45,103 nt of DNA. It comes from an uncultured Pelagibacteraceae bacterium (lineage in GTDB: Bacteria > Pseudomonadota > Alphaproteobacteria > Pelagibacterales > Pelagibacteraceae). The notes beneath the pieces were generated by a model. That model saw nothing but the letters and a program-made list of their open reading frames with translations, had not been told where the DNA came from and searched no databases. This document shows positions 35,441 to 45,103 of the stretch, piece after piece. Within the stretch, counting starts at the first letter, position 1, and each line of letters starts with the position of its first letter. The stretch lies in NCBI GenBank assembly GCA_902603665.1, contig CACKVV010000002.1, forward strand, positions 1 through 45,103, written 5' to 3'. Both the position numbers and the translations under genes were made by a program.

Positions 35441-36395
35441 TAAAATTAAAGTTTTTTTAGCAGCACCCAGAGGTTTTTGTGCTGGTGTAGATAGAGCAAT
35501 TGAAATTGTTAAGAAAAGTTTAAATAAATATGGTTCTCCAGTTTATGTCAGGCATGAAATAGTTCATAACAAACATGTTGTAGAAAGTTTAAAGAAAATA
35601 GGCGCAATTTTTGTGGAGGAGCTTGATGAGATTGAAGATAAAACTAGACCAGTTATTTTCTCTGCTCATGGAGTTCCAAAATCAGTGTCAGAAAATGCAT
35701 CAAATTTAAAAATGACTTATGTGGATGCTACATGTCCTCTAGTTTCAAAAGTTCACCGAGAAGCTGAAAATATTAAGAAACAAGGAATGCACATTCTCCT
35801 TATTGGCCATAAAAATCATCCTGAAGTCATTGGTACTATGGGTCAATTACCTAAAGGATCAATAGACCTAATTGAGAGCACTGAAGATGCTAATAATTAT
35901 ATTAATAATTCTAACAAAAAACTGGCTTATATTACTCAAACAACTCTTTCTGTAGATGATACCAAAGAGATAATTGAGGTCCTAAAATCTAAATTTCCAG
36001 ATATTTATGAGCCCAAAAAGGAGGACATTTGTTATGCAACAACAAATCGACAAGAAGCAGTAAAAAAAATTGCCTCAAAATGTGAGATGTTTTTTGTAAT
36101 TGGTAGCCGTAACTCATCCAATTCAGTCAGATTAGTTGAAGTTGCAAAAAAAAATGGTTCAAAATCAGCAGAATTAATACATTCTGAAAGCGAAATTCCT
36201 TTCAGTCAAATAAAGAATTGTAAAACAATAGGAATTTCATCGGGCGCATCAGCGCCTGAAATTTTAGTTACCGAATTTATTGAGAGTCTAAAAAAACAAT
36301 TTACTATTGATATAGAAGAAGTAGAAATCACAAGAGAAAATATTACATTTAAAGTTCCCGGAAAATTAAACAAATGGCAGTCTACACAAAAATAG
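35430..36395 (+). CDS. ispH: 4-hydroxy-3-methylbut-2-enyl diphosphate reductase
   Basis: Last step of the MEP pathway, making IPP and DMAPP. 321 residues. The [4Fe-4S] cysteines are C17 (APRGFCAGVDRAI), C102 (VDATCPLVSKVH) and C201 (EDICYATTNRQEAV). Histidines SAHGVP near 79 and GHKNHPEV near 126, plus the catalytic TTL near 171, are present. It starts 11 bp before the end of blh and overlaps thrB by 22 bp. The ispH-thrB-rnhA order occurs in many alphaproteobacteria, so the carotenoid genes appear to have been placed in front of an older cluster. Confidence 0.97.
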   Translation: MKNNKIKVFLAAPRGFCAGVDRAIEIVKKSLNKYGSPVYVRHEIVHNKHVVESLKKIGAIFVEELDEIEDKTRPVIFSAHGVPKSVSENASNLKMTYVDATCPLVSKVHREAENIKKQGMHILLIGHKNHPEVIGTMGQLPKGSIDLIESTEDANNYINNSNKKLAYITQTTLSVDDTKEIIEVLKSKFPDIYEPKKEDICYATTNRQEAVKKIASKCEMFFVIGSRNSSNSVRLVEVAKKNGSKSAELIHSESEIPFSQIKNCKTIGISSGASAPEILVTEFIESLKKQFTIDIEEVEITRENITFKVPGKLNKWQSTQK

Positions 36396-37339
36396 GTTTA
36401 GATGAAATAAATCTAATTGAAAAAAATTTTAGTATTGGAAAAATATTAAATTATAGTGGTATTAAAAAAGGTATTGAGAACACAAATTATCTTATCAAAT
36501 CAAAAAAAAGAAAGTTTATATTAACTATTTTTGAGAAGAGGGTTAATTCAAGAGATCTGCCTTTTTTTATGAAACTAATGTCGGGTCTTGCAAAATCTAA
36601 AATAAAGTGTCCAAAACCAGTTGAAAATAAAAAGGGTAAATATTTATTTAAGTTAAAAGGTAAAAATGCATGTTTGGTAACCTTCTTAGAAGGAAAAGAT
36701 AAGAACAATTTAAATTCTAAAGAATGCTTTGTCATAGGAAAAAATATAGCAAGATTGCACAACTCATCTAAAAAATTAAGAATATTTCGCAAAAATTCAC
36801 TTTCAGTAAATTCATGGAGACCGCTTTTGAAAAAAATTAGTAGAAAAATAAATAAAAAATTTAAAGATTTAACTGATAATATGAAAATAGATTATATTCA
36901 AATTAAAAAACTTTGGCCAAAAAAACTTCCAACAGGAATTATTCATTGTGATTTGTTTTTAGATAACATATTTTTTTATAAGGGTCGCTTTCATGGTTTT
37001 ATTGATTTTTATTTCTCTTCTAATGATTATTATGCATATGATCTTGCGATATGTGTGAATGCTTTATGCTTCAATAAAAAAAATAATAAATTTATTATGA
37101 ACAAGAATAAATCTTCAAATTTATTGAAAGGATATCAATCTGTCAGAAAATTAACGAAATTAGAGAAAAATAGTTTTAATACTCTTTGTAAGGGCTCGGC
37201 CCTAAGGTACTTACTAACAAGATCTTATGATTATCTGAACACACCCAAAACAGCAATTATCAAAATCAAAGATCCAAAAGAATATATTCAAAAACTTGAT
37301 TTTCATAAAAATTTAAATTCATTTAAAGATTATTGCTAA
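36374..37339 (+). CDS. thrB: Homoserine kinase (ThrB, aminoglycoside-kinase fold)
   Basis: Phosphorylates homoserine on the way to threonine. 321 residues of the Rhizobium/Pseudomonas-type ThrB, unrelated to the GHMP kinase of E. coli. It starts MAVYTKI, then has GIENTNYLIKS near 36-46, the catalytic IIHCDLFLDNIFF near 192-204 (HxDxxxxN) and GFIDFYFSSNDYYAYDLAIC near 212-231. thrC, the next enzyme, lies 0.9 kb downstream on the other strand. It overlaps ispH by 22 bp and rnhA by 1 bp. Confidence 0.92.
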   Translation: MAVYTKIGLDEINLIEKNFSIGKILNYSGIKKGIENTNYLIKSKKRKFILTIFEKRVNSRDLPFFMKLMSGLAKSKIKCPKPVENKKGKYLFKLKGKNACLVTFLEGKDKNNLNSKECFVIGKNIARLHNSSKKLRIFRKNSLSVNSWRPLLKKISRKINKKFKDLTDNMKIDYIQIKKLWPKKLPTGIIHCDLFLDNIFFYKGRFHGFIDFYFSSNDYYAYDLAICVNALCFNKKNNKFIMNKNKSSNLLKGYQSVRKLTKLEKNSFNTLCKGSALRYLLTRSYDYLNTPKTAIIKIKDPKEYIQKLDFHKNLNSFKDYC

Positions 37340-37761
37340 TGATAAAAATCTATACAGATGGTTCTTGTATTGGAAACCCAGGAAATGGTGGTTGGGCTGC
37401 GATAATAATTAAAAATGGAAATAAAACTAGAATTAAAGGTAGTAAAAAAGATACAACAAATAACCAAATGGAATTACTTGCTCCAATTAAAGCTCTAAAA
37501 AAAATTGCAAAAGGTAGCAAAGTTCAAATATTTACAGATTCTAAATATGTAAAATCTGGAATTACTGAATGGATACATAATTGGAAAAAAAATGGTTGGA
37601 AAACAGCTAATAAAAAGGAAGTGAAAAACAAAGAGCTTTGGACTGAATTAGATAGTCTATCAAACTCTTTCGAAATTAAATGGAGCTGGGTAAAAGCTCA
37701 CTCATCAGATAAGCTTAACAATGAGGTGGATTTGTTGGCACGAACTTCAGCAAATATCTAG
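37339..37761 (+). CDS. rnhA: Ribonuclease HI
   Basis: Degrades the RNA of RNA-DNA hybrids. 140 residues. The four catalytic acids are D7 (IYTDGSC), E45 (NQMELLAP), D67 (FTDSKYV) and D131 (NEVDLLA); the catalytic histidine is H121 (KAHSS). I chose the ATG at 37339, which overlaps the thrB stop as TAATG; a TTG two codons upstream is possible. It ends the seven-gene plus-strand run and is convergent with the peroxiredoxin gene, 27 bp away. Confidence 0.97.
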   Translation: MIKIYTDGSCIGNPGNGGWAAIIIKNGNKTRIKGSKKDTTNNQMELLAPIKALKKIAKGSKVQIFTDSKYVKSGITEWIHNWKKNGWKTANKKEVKNKELWTELDSLSNSFEIKWSWVKAHSSDKLNNEVDLLARTSANI

Positions 37762-37788
37762 GTGCCTAAAAGAGAACTGCAATCCACT

Positions 37789-38274
37789 TTATAATATATC
37801 TAGAATACCCTCTGCTGAAGATAAACCACATTCTTTAGTCTCTTTTTCAACTTGAATATTTGATACTTTCAAGTTTTCAATCACCATAGAATATCGATTT
37901 GATCTTATTCCCATACCTCTAGAATTTCTATCAACCTCTGCACCGATTGCCTTTGTAAATGATAAATAAGGATCAGATAACATTGTTATTTTATTTGCAA
38001 TGTTATGAGCTTGTCCCCAAGCATCCATAACGTATGGATCATTAACAGATATACAAAATATATTTTGTATTCCTTTCTGTTTTAATTTGTCTGAATTCGC
38101 CACATAACCTGGAAGGTGAAATTTGGAACAGGTTGAAGTAAAAGCACCAGGTAGCCCAAATAGAATAATTTTGCCTGTGCCAAGTATTTCTTTAATTTTG
38201 CTTATTTTTGGCTCACCCTCTACTAGATGGAAAATTTCAGTGTCAGGAATTTGATCTTTTATTTTAATTTTCAT
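37789..38274 (-). CDS. Peroxiredoxin (Prx5/AhpE-type redoxin)
   Basis: 161 residues. The peroxidatic cysteine is C49 in GLPGAFTSTCSKFHLPGY, the Prx5-subfamily 'PGAFTPTCS' motif; ISVNDPYVMDAWGQ near 75-88 and the arginine in RSNRYSMVI near 125 are also typical. It should reduce H2O2 and organic peroxides, using glutaredoxin or another thiol as partner. It overlaps the thrC stop by 4 bp, which makes it the last gene of the cox-surf1-thrC run. In other alphaproteobacteria a peroxiredoxin lies next to rnhA, here present but in convergent orientation. Confidence 0.92.
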   Translation of the reverse strand: MKIKIKDQIPDTEIFHLVEGEPKISKIKEILGTGKIILFGLPGAFTSTCSKFHLPGYVANSDKLKQKGIQNIFCISVNDPYVMDAWGQAHNIANKITMLSDPYLSFTKAIGAEVDRNSRGMGIRSNRYSMVIENLKVSNIQVEKETKECGLSSAEGILDIL

Positions 38275-39644
38275 AATGAATTTATTACATAATTTTTAAC
38301 TTTTTCTAAATCATTTGATAAGACATCAAATTTTTCCTCTCTATCATAAACATATCTTAGGCTTCCTGGCAGTTTTTCAGTTTTTGAGATTGCATCCTCT
38401 ATTGCTTTTGGAAATTTACATGGGTGAGCTGTTGACAATACAACACAGTTTTTTTCTAATTCTAGTTTTTTTGCAGCACCAATTCCAACTGCAGTGTGAG
38501 GATCAACTACTATTTGATATTTTTCATGAATATCTTTTATCATTTCAACAGTCTCATTTTCATCTAACATTTCAGAGATAAAATTTCTTTTAATCTTCTC
38601 TAAGTCATTATTATCAATTTTATATTCATTATTTTTTATTTTACTCATAACATCTTTCATAAATTCAGAATTACAGTCTTTCACATCATATAAAAGTCTT
38701 TCAAAGTTACTTGCTAACTGAATATCCATACTAGGAGTATTTGTTTCTTCAACTTTCTTTTGAGTATAATCACCTCCAGAAATTGCTCTGTGAAGAATGT
38801 CGTTTTTGTTTGTTGCTACTATAAGTTTGTCAACAGGTAGGCCAAGTTTTTTTGCCAAGTAACCAGCATAAATATCTCCAAAATTACCTGTTGGAACAGA
38901 AAATGATAAAGGTTGTCCATTACCTGTTTTAAAATATGCATAAAAGTAATAAACGGCTTGAGCTATTATTCTTGCCCAATTAATTGAGTTTACTCCTGAC
39001 ATGTTGATCTTATTTGAAAAATTTTGATCATTGAACATAGATTTTACTAAATTTTGACAATCATCAAAGTTACCTTCGATTGCGATATTAAAAACATTTC
39101 TCTCTTCATGAATAGTCATCAATCGTCTCTGAACTGGTGAAATTTTATTATGAGGATGTAATACAAAAACATTTAGATTACTTTTGCCTTTCAATGCATC
39201 AATAGCTGCAGCCCCTGTATCTCCTGAAGTTGCTACAATAATATTAATTTTTTTCTCTGCACTTTCTAAGTGATATTGGTAGAAATTACCTATCAATTGC
39301 ATCGCAATATCCTTGAAAGCGAGTGTTGGACCATGAAACAATTCCAAAATTTTAAATTTTCCTAAATCAGAGATTTTTACAACATCTTCACATCTAAAAT
39401 GTGAGTAAGATTTGGATATCAAGGAAGATAATTCTTTTTTTGTCATAAAATTTCCAATAAATGGGAAAATAATTTCAGCTGCTAATTCATTGTATTTAAG
39501 GCTGCTAAGTTTGATTAATTCTTCCTTGCTAAATGGTTTAATTGATTTTGGCACAAATAGACCGCCATCATCTGCTAGACCTTTGAGAAAAACGTTTTTA
39601 AATGAGAAATGATCTGAATTATTTCTGGTACTAATATATTCCAT
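38271..39644 (-). CDS. thrC: Threonine synthase
   Basis: PLP enzyme making threonine from phosphohomoserine. 457 residues. The start chosen, MEYISTRNNS, matches the normal 'MKYISTRG' opening; its ATG overlaps the surf1 stop (TGATG). GLADDGGLFVP near 22-32, the PLP lysine K111 in HGPTLAFKDIAMQ, TSGDTGAAAIDAL near 141 and SVPTGNFGDIYAGYLAKK near 237 confirm the class. A further 21 codons upstream are open but lie in surf1 and look unlike the family. thrB is nearby on the other strand. Confidence 0.96.
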   Translation of the reverse strand: MEYISTRNNSDHFSFKNVFLKGLADDGGLFVPKSIKPFSKEELIKLSSLKYNELAAEIIFPFIGNFMTKKELSSLISKSYSHFRCEDVVKISDLGKFKILELFHGPTLAFKDIAMQLIGNFYQYHLESAEKKINIIVATSGDTGAAAIDALKGKSNLNVFVLHPHNKISPVQRRLMTIHEERNVFNIAIEGNFDDCQNLVKSMFNDQNFSNKINMSGVNSINWARIIAQAVYYFYAYFKTGNGQPLSFSVPTGNFGDIYAGYLAKKLGLPVDKLIVATNKNDILHRAISGGDYTQKKVEETNTPSMDIQLASNFERLLYDVKDCNSEFMKDVMSKIKNNEYKIDNNDLEKIKRNFISEMLDENETVEMIKDIHEKYQIVVDPHTAVGIGAAKKLELEKNCVVLSTAHPCKFPKAIEDAISKTEKLPGSLRYVYDREEKFDVLSNDLEKVKNYVINSL

Positions 39645-40297
39645 CAGTAATTTTTTTTTCTGAAATATAAATATATTAAAAATATAGAAACAGCTAATGA
39701 AAACCAAGTTAATGCATATTTTAGATGGTTGTTGGAAACATTGGCTCCCACTTGTTTTGGCTTTGGATAAATTCCTTCTTGCTTACTGATATTGTTTATA
39801 ATGAATGGAGAAAATTGTTTACCAGTATAATTTAATAAATCCTCATCTTTTAATGTAAACCAATAGTTCTTGTTTAAATCATTATCTGGCTTAAAATAAT
39901 TAAATTTACTTTTTAGTTTCAAAATCCCCTCGAACTTGCTTTCATCTGAAAAGTATTTTTTTGATTTAAAGTCTCTAGGAATCCATCCACGATTAATCAA
40001 GTAACTTTTATTATTGATACTTATTGGATTGACAATATCAAAACCTGGCTCTCCTTTTTCACTTAAACTATACAAGTAAATGATTTTTGAATTATCTAAT
40101 GTTCCTTCAAATTTAATTTTTTTAAAATTAGTTGGATTGCTACCGTTAAACTCTATTGGTTCACTTTTAAAAGATTGTTCGATTGAGTTTATTAATTCAA
40201 GTTTCCAGTTTAACCTTATAATTTGCCAAGTACCTAGGGCTAAAAAAACTAAAATAAAAAAAAATACAAATAATGAAAACGATAACTTGTTTTTCAA
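39644..40297 (-). CDS. SURF1-family cytochrome oxidase assembly protein
   Basis: Helps insert haem a into oxidase subunit I. 217 residues with a membrane helix at each end (about 7-25, FSLFVFFFILVFLALGTWQ, and 194-212) and a loop outside the membrane. FFILVFLALGTWQIIRLNWK matches the SURF1 opening 'LGxWQxxRxxWK'; INRGWIPRDF near 110 and GANVSNNHLKYALTWFSLA near 182 (usually N-N-H-x-x-Y-A-x-T-W) are conserved. Located 6 bp after coxC and overlapping thrC by 1 bp. Confidence 0.92.
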   Translation of the reverse strand: MKNKLSFSLFVFFFILVFLALGTWQIIRLNWKLELINSIEQSFKSEPIEFNGSNPTNFKKIKFEGTLDNSKIIYLYSLSEKGEPGFDIVNPISINNKSYLINRGWIPRDFKSKKYFSDESKFEGILKLKSKFNYFKPDNDLNKNYWFTLKDEDLLNYTGKQFSPFIINNISKQEGIYPKPKQVGANVSNNHLKYALTWFSLAVSIFLIYLYFRKKNY

Positions 40298-40303
40298 ATT
40301 ATT

Positions 40304-41092
40304 TTAACTTCCCCAAATGTATATGGCTGCAAATAAAAATAACCATACCACATCGACAAAGTGCCAATACCACGCTGCTGCTTCAAAACCAAAGTGATGT
40401 TCTTTTGTAAAATGACCAAGTTTTCCCCTCCATAGACACACTGCTAGGAAGATTGTTCCAACAACCACATGAAAACCATGAAACCCTGTAGCCATGTAAA
40501 AAGTTGCTCCATAAATATGACCTGAAAAACTAAATGAAGCATGTTGATATTCATATATTTGTAAAACAGTGAAGAATGCTCCTAGAGCAACTGTACAAAT
40601 CAGACCATTAATAAATCCTTTTCTATCACCTTCAAGTAAAGAGTGATGAGCCCATGTAACTGTTGTACCCGATAAAAGAAGAACTAGAGTATTTATAAGA
40701 GGAATATCCCATGGATCAAATGTTTCGATATCTTTTGGTGGCCAAACATTACCAGTAAATTCATTCGGAAATAAACTTGCATCAAAATAAGCCCAGAACC
40801 AAGCAACAAAAAACATTACCTCTGAGGCAATGAATAAAGTCATTCCATATCTATGATGGAGTTGTACAACTGGAGTGTGATGGCCTTGGTGCTCGGCCTC
40901 AATAACAACATCTCGGAACCACATAAATGCACAATAAATTAGCAGAGCAAATCCAAGCAACATTGCCCACATTGCTTGTGCATGCAAATAATAAACTGTT
41001 CCTAGTGCAGTAATTAATGTAGCGAAAGAAGTAGCGATCGGCCACGGACTAGGGTCAACTAAGTGATAATCATGCTTTTGGGCTGATGACAT
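40304..41092 (-). CDS. ctaE: Cytochrome c oxidase subunit III
   Basis: 262 residues, seven membrane helices. The opening HDYHLVDPSPWPI is typical for alphaproteobacterial and mitochondrial COX3; SEVMFFVAWFWAYFDASL near 90-107, ETFDPWDIPLINTLVLLLSG near 123-142, TVTWAHHSL and the C-terminal WHFVDVVWLFLFAAIYIWG are diagnostic. It stabilises subunit I and may guide oxygen entry. It lies 2 bp after ctaG and 6 bp before surf1. Confidence 0.97.
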   Translation of the reverse strand: MSSAQKHDYHLVDPSPWPIATSFATLITALGTVYYLHAQAMWAMLLGFALLIYCAFMWFRDVVIEAEHQGHHTPVVQLHHRYGMTLFIASEVMFFVAWFWAYFDASLFPNEFTGNVWPPKDIETFDPWDIPLINTLVLLLSGTTVTWAHHSLLEGDRKGFINGLICTVALGAFFTVLQIYEYQHASFSFSGHIYGATFYMATGFHGFHVVVGTIFLAVCLWRGKLGHFTKEHHFGFEAAAWYWHFVDVVWLFLFAAIYIWGS

Positions 41093-41094
41093 TT

Positions 41095-41643
41095 TTAACT
41101 CTCGTTTTTCTCAACCTTATAGTAGTCAGAGGAGAAAAAAGTATAGGACATAGTAACATCCTCTATATTTTTAGTTTTTGGGTCGTTTACTAATTCAGGG
41201 TCTAGATAAAATACTAAATCATAAGATGCTTTTTCTCCTGGCTTAAGTGTTTGTTTTTCAAAACAAAAACAGCCTAATTTGTTAAAATACTGACCAAAGG
41301 ACGAAGGGGAAACATTATAGCTTGCAACTGCGGATGAAGGTTGATCACCCAAATTTTCAACATTAAATTTTATTTTATAAACTTTGCCTGGTTTTACATC
41401 CAAAGTTTTTTCATTAACTGCAAAATCCCAATCTAGCTGAGAATTCACGTTTGTATCAAGCCTTACATTTACTATTTTATCTAATACTATCTTTGGTGCC
41501 TCTTTAGAGATTTGGGTAGTGCCTCCAAATCCTGTTACCCTACAAAACAAATCATAAAGTGGTACTGCCGCAAATGATAATCCTAACATAAAAACGAATA
41601 TTCCGGCTAGCAAAAGAGGTGTTAATGTATTTTTTTTTATCAT
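41095..41643 (-). CDS. ctaG: Cytochrome c oxidase assembly protein CtaG/Cox11
   Basis: Delivers copper to the CuB site of subunit I. 182 residues: one N-terminal membrane helix (about 8-28) and a periplasmic immunoglobulin-like domain. The copper motif CFCF is present in LGCFCFEKQTLKPGE near 123-137. PLYDLFCRVTGFGGTTQ near 28-44 and DLVFYLDPELVNDP near 147 are conserved. It overlaps the small upstream ORF (ATGA). Confidence 0.96.
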   Translation of the reverse strand: MIKKNTLTPLLLAGIFVFMLGLSFAAVPLYDLFCRVTGFGGTTQISKEAPKIVLDKIVNVRLDTNVNSQLDWDFAVNEKTLDVKPGKVYKIKFNVENLGDQPSSAVASYNVSPSSFGQYFNKLGCFCFEKQTLKPGEKASYDLVFYLDPELVNDPKTKNIEDVTMSYTFFSSDYYKVEKNES

Positions 41644-41762
41644 ATTGATCTCTCAAAGACACCTACGTTATATAAAGTAAAAACAAACAATATCACTATA
41701 AAAATTACAAGACCTAGCGCGGTCCATAAATTTTTCTTTTTTGTTTTTTCGTCTCTTATCAT
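41640..41762 (-). CDS. Small single-span membrane protein between ctaB and ctaG (CoxF-like)
   Basis: A 40-codon frame on the minus strand. Its ATG overlaps the ctaB stop as TAATG and its TGA overlaps the ctaG ATG as ATGA, so it fills the gap exactly. The product begins with charged MIRDEKTKKKN, then a hydrophobic helix (LGLVIFIVILFVFTLYNVGVF). Many alphaproteobacterial cox operons carry a small one-helix protein, sometimes named CoxF, at precisely this place; the resemblance is in size, topology and position rather than alignable sequence. A role in oxidase assembly is inferred from context. Confidence 0.75.
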   Translation of the reverse strand: MIRDEKTKKKNLWTALGLVIFIVILFVFTLYNVGVFERSI

Positions 41763-42670
41763 TAAATAAGTTTATCAATTAAAAATAATACAAAAATTAA
41801 AAATAAATAAAATATTGAGTAAGCAAAAATTTGTTTTGCAATTTTGATCTCAAATTTATTTTTCTTATAATTATAAAGTTTAAAGCAAAGATAATTATAA
41901 TAAATAGTCAAGGTCAATCCAAGTGTAAGAAATAATTCTGATGTAAATCCAATCGCATATGGAAGAACCACTGTTGGTAACATTAGCAATGAATATATAA
42001 ATATATTCTTTTTTGTGTCTTCAATTCCATTAGTAATTGGCAACATTGGAATTTTCGCCTTTTTGTAATCTTTAGCCTTATAAAGGCTTAAGGCCCAAAA
42101 ATGAGATGGGGTCCAAACAAAAATTATTAGAAAAAAAACTAAAGGTTCAATTGATAAAGAGTTTGTTGCTATGGTCCAGCCAATAACAGGTGGTAACGCA
42201 CCTGCTGCTCCTCCAATTACTATATTTTGGGGAGTTCTTCTCTTTAACCAAATTGTATAAATAAACAAATAAAAGAAAATTGTAAAAAACAATAAGAAAG
42301 CTGAAATAGCATTAGTAAAATAATATAAGCTAAAGACGGAAATAATAGATAATGTTGTTCCAAAGTATAAAGCCTGAGCTCTATTAAGTTTGCCTCGTGG
42401 AATTGGTCTTAAACATGTCCTAGTCATTAATTTATCAAGATCAGCCTCATACCACATGTTCAATGCGCCTGCCGCGCCTGCCCCAATGGCCACTATGAGA
42501 ATACCAATAGCTGCCTGAGTGAAAGGTATGGAATTTGGAGCCGTGAGCAAACCAACTGCACAAGTAAATATTACTAAAGACATTACTCTTGGCTTCATGA
42601 GCTTTATTAGCTCTGAGATAATTCCAAGATCTGTGTTAGATCTTTTTTCTCTTAAGATAGTAGAATGCAT
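41762..42670 (-). CDS. ctaB: Protoheme IX farnesyltransferase
   Basis: Makes haem O from protoheme and farnesyl diphosphate for the oxidase. 302 residues, about nine membrane helices. The prenyl-diphosphate-binding motif is NMWYEADLDKLMTRTCLRPIP near 71-90 (NxxxDxxxD); LIYTIWLKRRTPQNIVIGGAAGALPP near 134-159 and HFWALSLYKAKDYKKAKIPM near 190 match UbiA-type CtaB. 27 bp separate it from coxA upstream. No ctaA (haem A synthase) is in the window. Confidence 0.96.
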   Translation of the reverse strand: MHSTILREKRSNTDLGIISELIKLMKPRVMSLVIFTCAVGLLTAPNSIPFTQAAIGILIVAIGAGAAGALNMWYEADLDKLMTRTCLRPIPRGKLNRAQALYFGTTLSIISVFSLYYFTNAISAFLLFFTIFFYLFIYTIWLKRRTPQNIVIGGAAGALPPVIGWTIATNSLSIEPLVFFLIIFVWTPSHFWALSLYKAKDYKKAKIPMLPITNGIEDTKKNIFIYSLLMLPTVVLPYAIGFTSELFLTLGLTLTIYYNYLCFKLYNYKKNKFEIKIAKQIFAYSIFYLFLIFVLFLIDKLI

Positions 42671-42697
42671 TTTAATATTATATATTTTTACTAGAAT

Positions 42698-44335
<1,638 letters not shown>

Positions 44336-45103
44336 TTAATTACTCGCTATTAAATTTTTATTAATTAAACTTTCATCTTTTGCAAACTTTATTTTCGCAT
44401 CTGACAACCACGCTTGATAATCCTCATCAGAAACTACTCTTACTTCAATTGGCATAAATGCGTGCTTTATTCCACATAATTCTGAACATTGACCATAGTA
44501 TGTTCCAACTTTTTCTGCTTTAAACCATGTTTCATTAATTCTTCCTGGCATTGCATCTCTTTTAACTCCAAATGAAGGTAATGCCCATGCATGCAATACA
44601 TCATTTGCTGTAATTAATACTTTTACAACTTTGTTTACTGGCACCACTACAACGTTATCAACTGCTAGAAGTCTTGGTTGACCCTCTTTTAAATCCTCTT
44701 CTTCAATCATGTATGAGTCAAAAATTATATTTTCATCTGGATATTCATAGCCCCAGTACCACTGATATCCAATTGCTTTAATAGTTACATCCGCTTTTGG
44801 AATTGTATCTTGAGAATACAAAACCTTAAATGATGGAACAGCCATTACTATTAGAATTAAACATGGAACCAATGTCCAAATTATTTCCACTGCAACATTA
44901 TGAGTTCTTTTTGACGGATTAGGATTTTTAGATTCTCTAAATCTCACCATCACATATAACATCAGAAACAAAACAAATGCACTTATTGCAACAATAATCG
45001 GAAGCAACATATAGTCGTGGAACCACACAATATCTCTCATTGTCTGAGATGCAGGCTCTTGAAAACTCAATTGCCACTTCTCTGGTTGATTGGCAAAAGC
45101 AGG
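44336..45103 (-). CDS. ctaC: Cytochrome c oxidase subunit II (5' end beyond the window)
   Basis: Carries CuA and accepts electrons from cytochrome c. The frame is open to the last base of the window; the visible part begins AFANQPEKWQLSFQEPAS, which looks like the end of a signal peptide and the mature N-terminus, so about 20 residues are missing. Two membrane helices follow (near MLLPIIVAISAFVLFLMLYV and VEIIWTLVPCLILIVMAVPS), then the cupredoxin domain with QWYWGYEYPDE and the CuA ligands in YGQCSELCGIKHAFMPI plus the earlier H in DVLHAWALPSFG. A TTG at 45070 is not the true start. Confidence 0.97.
   Translation of the reverse strand, partial: PAFANQPEKWQLSFQEPASQTMRDIVWFHDYMLLPIIVAISAFVLFLMLYVMVRFRESKNPNPSKRTHNVAVEIIWTLVPCLILIVMAVPSFKVLYSQDTIPKADVTIKAIGYQWYWGYEYPDENIIFDSYMIEEEDLKEGQPRLLAVDNVVVVPVNKVVKVLITANDVLHAWALPSFGVKRDAMPGRINETWFKAEKVGTYYGQCSELCGIKHAFMPIEVRVVSDEDYQAWLSDAKIKFAKDESLINKNLIASN

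Noticed and set aside
36487..36792. 101-codon open frame on the minus strand inside thrB
   Set aside because: Fully antisense to a clear homoserine kinase gene with conserved catalytic motifs; no family signs of its own.
39645..39707. Longer ThrC start at 39707
   Set aside because: The extra 21 residues lie inside surf1 and do not resemble threonine synthase, whose normal opening begins at 39644.

Overview
The window is a very AT-rich (roughly 30 % G+C by eye), extremely compact stretch of an alphaproteobacterial chromosome. The protein repertoire, the lysine/asparagine-rich coding, the gene order and the retinal-synthesis cassette point to SAR11 (Pelagibacterales, 'Candidatus Pelagibacter'-like). 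The species or strain cannot be fixed from this window alone. Summing the gaps between my gene calls gives about 550 non-coding bases in 45,103 (about 1.2 %). No gap exceeds 81 bp, so no stretch over 300 bp lacks a gene. There is no insertion sequence, prophage, CRISPR array or rRNA operon; the only RNA gene found is one tRNA-Gln.

Layout. 1-2646: folB end, uvrC, pgsA. 2643-6219: ilvE, then an overlapping MarR (PetP-like) / OmpR-type (PetR-like) / histidine kinase chain, then ubiK-like. 6259-8796: lgt, a MidA/NDUFAF7-type methyltransferase and pgeF. 8810-12153: prs-rplY-pth-ychF. 12130-14699 (minus): cytochrome bc1 genes petABC. 14760-16540: trmL-hemF-greA. 16537-20447 (minus): TPR protein, ispE, tRNA-Gln and a CCA-adding enzyme. 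20458-23022: uracil-DNA glycosylase, a tiny membrane ORF, rnhB and ccrM. 23019-25140 (minus): a FAD monooxygenase and mutY. 25141-31129: dciA-like DUF721 gene, dsbA-like gene, an unusually short smc, and the F0 ATP synthase genes (atpI/Z, atpB, atpE, b', b). 31179-37761: crtI-crtB-crtY-blh running without a gap into ispH-thrB-rnhA. 37789-45103 (minus): the cytochrome c oxidase operon coxB-coxA-ctaB-small ORF-ctaG-coxC-surf1, then thrC and a peroxiredoxin.

How it fits together. Three parts of the aerobic energy chain lie here: bc1 complex, aa3-type oxidase with its assembly factors, and the membrane half of ATP synthase. Haem supply (hemF, ctaB) and isoprenoid supply (ispE, ispH) are also present, as are the enzymes from geranylgeranyl diphosphate to retinal (crtI, crtB, crtY, blh). 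Retinal would serve a proteorhodopsin, but the opsin gene and crtE are not in the window. The PetP/PetR-like pair is a plausible regulator of petABC, by analogy with Rhodobacter capsulatus.

Most interesting points: (1) the largest intergenic gap, before ccrM, holds a near-consensus promoter overlapped by clustered GANTC sites, which are CcrM's own target; (2) an SMC protein of 857 residues in which I see no hinge domain; (3) a tRNA-Gln whose CCA end lies 3 nt before the start codon of the CCA-adding enzyme gene; (4) mutY and the DUF721/DciA gene start back to back in the hexamer CATATG; (5) two small membrane-protein genes, 40 and 44 codons, tightly coupled to their neighbours; (6) a family-4-like uracil-DNA glycosylase with a single cysteine.
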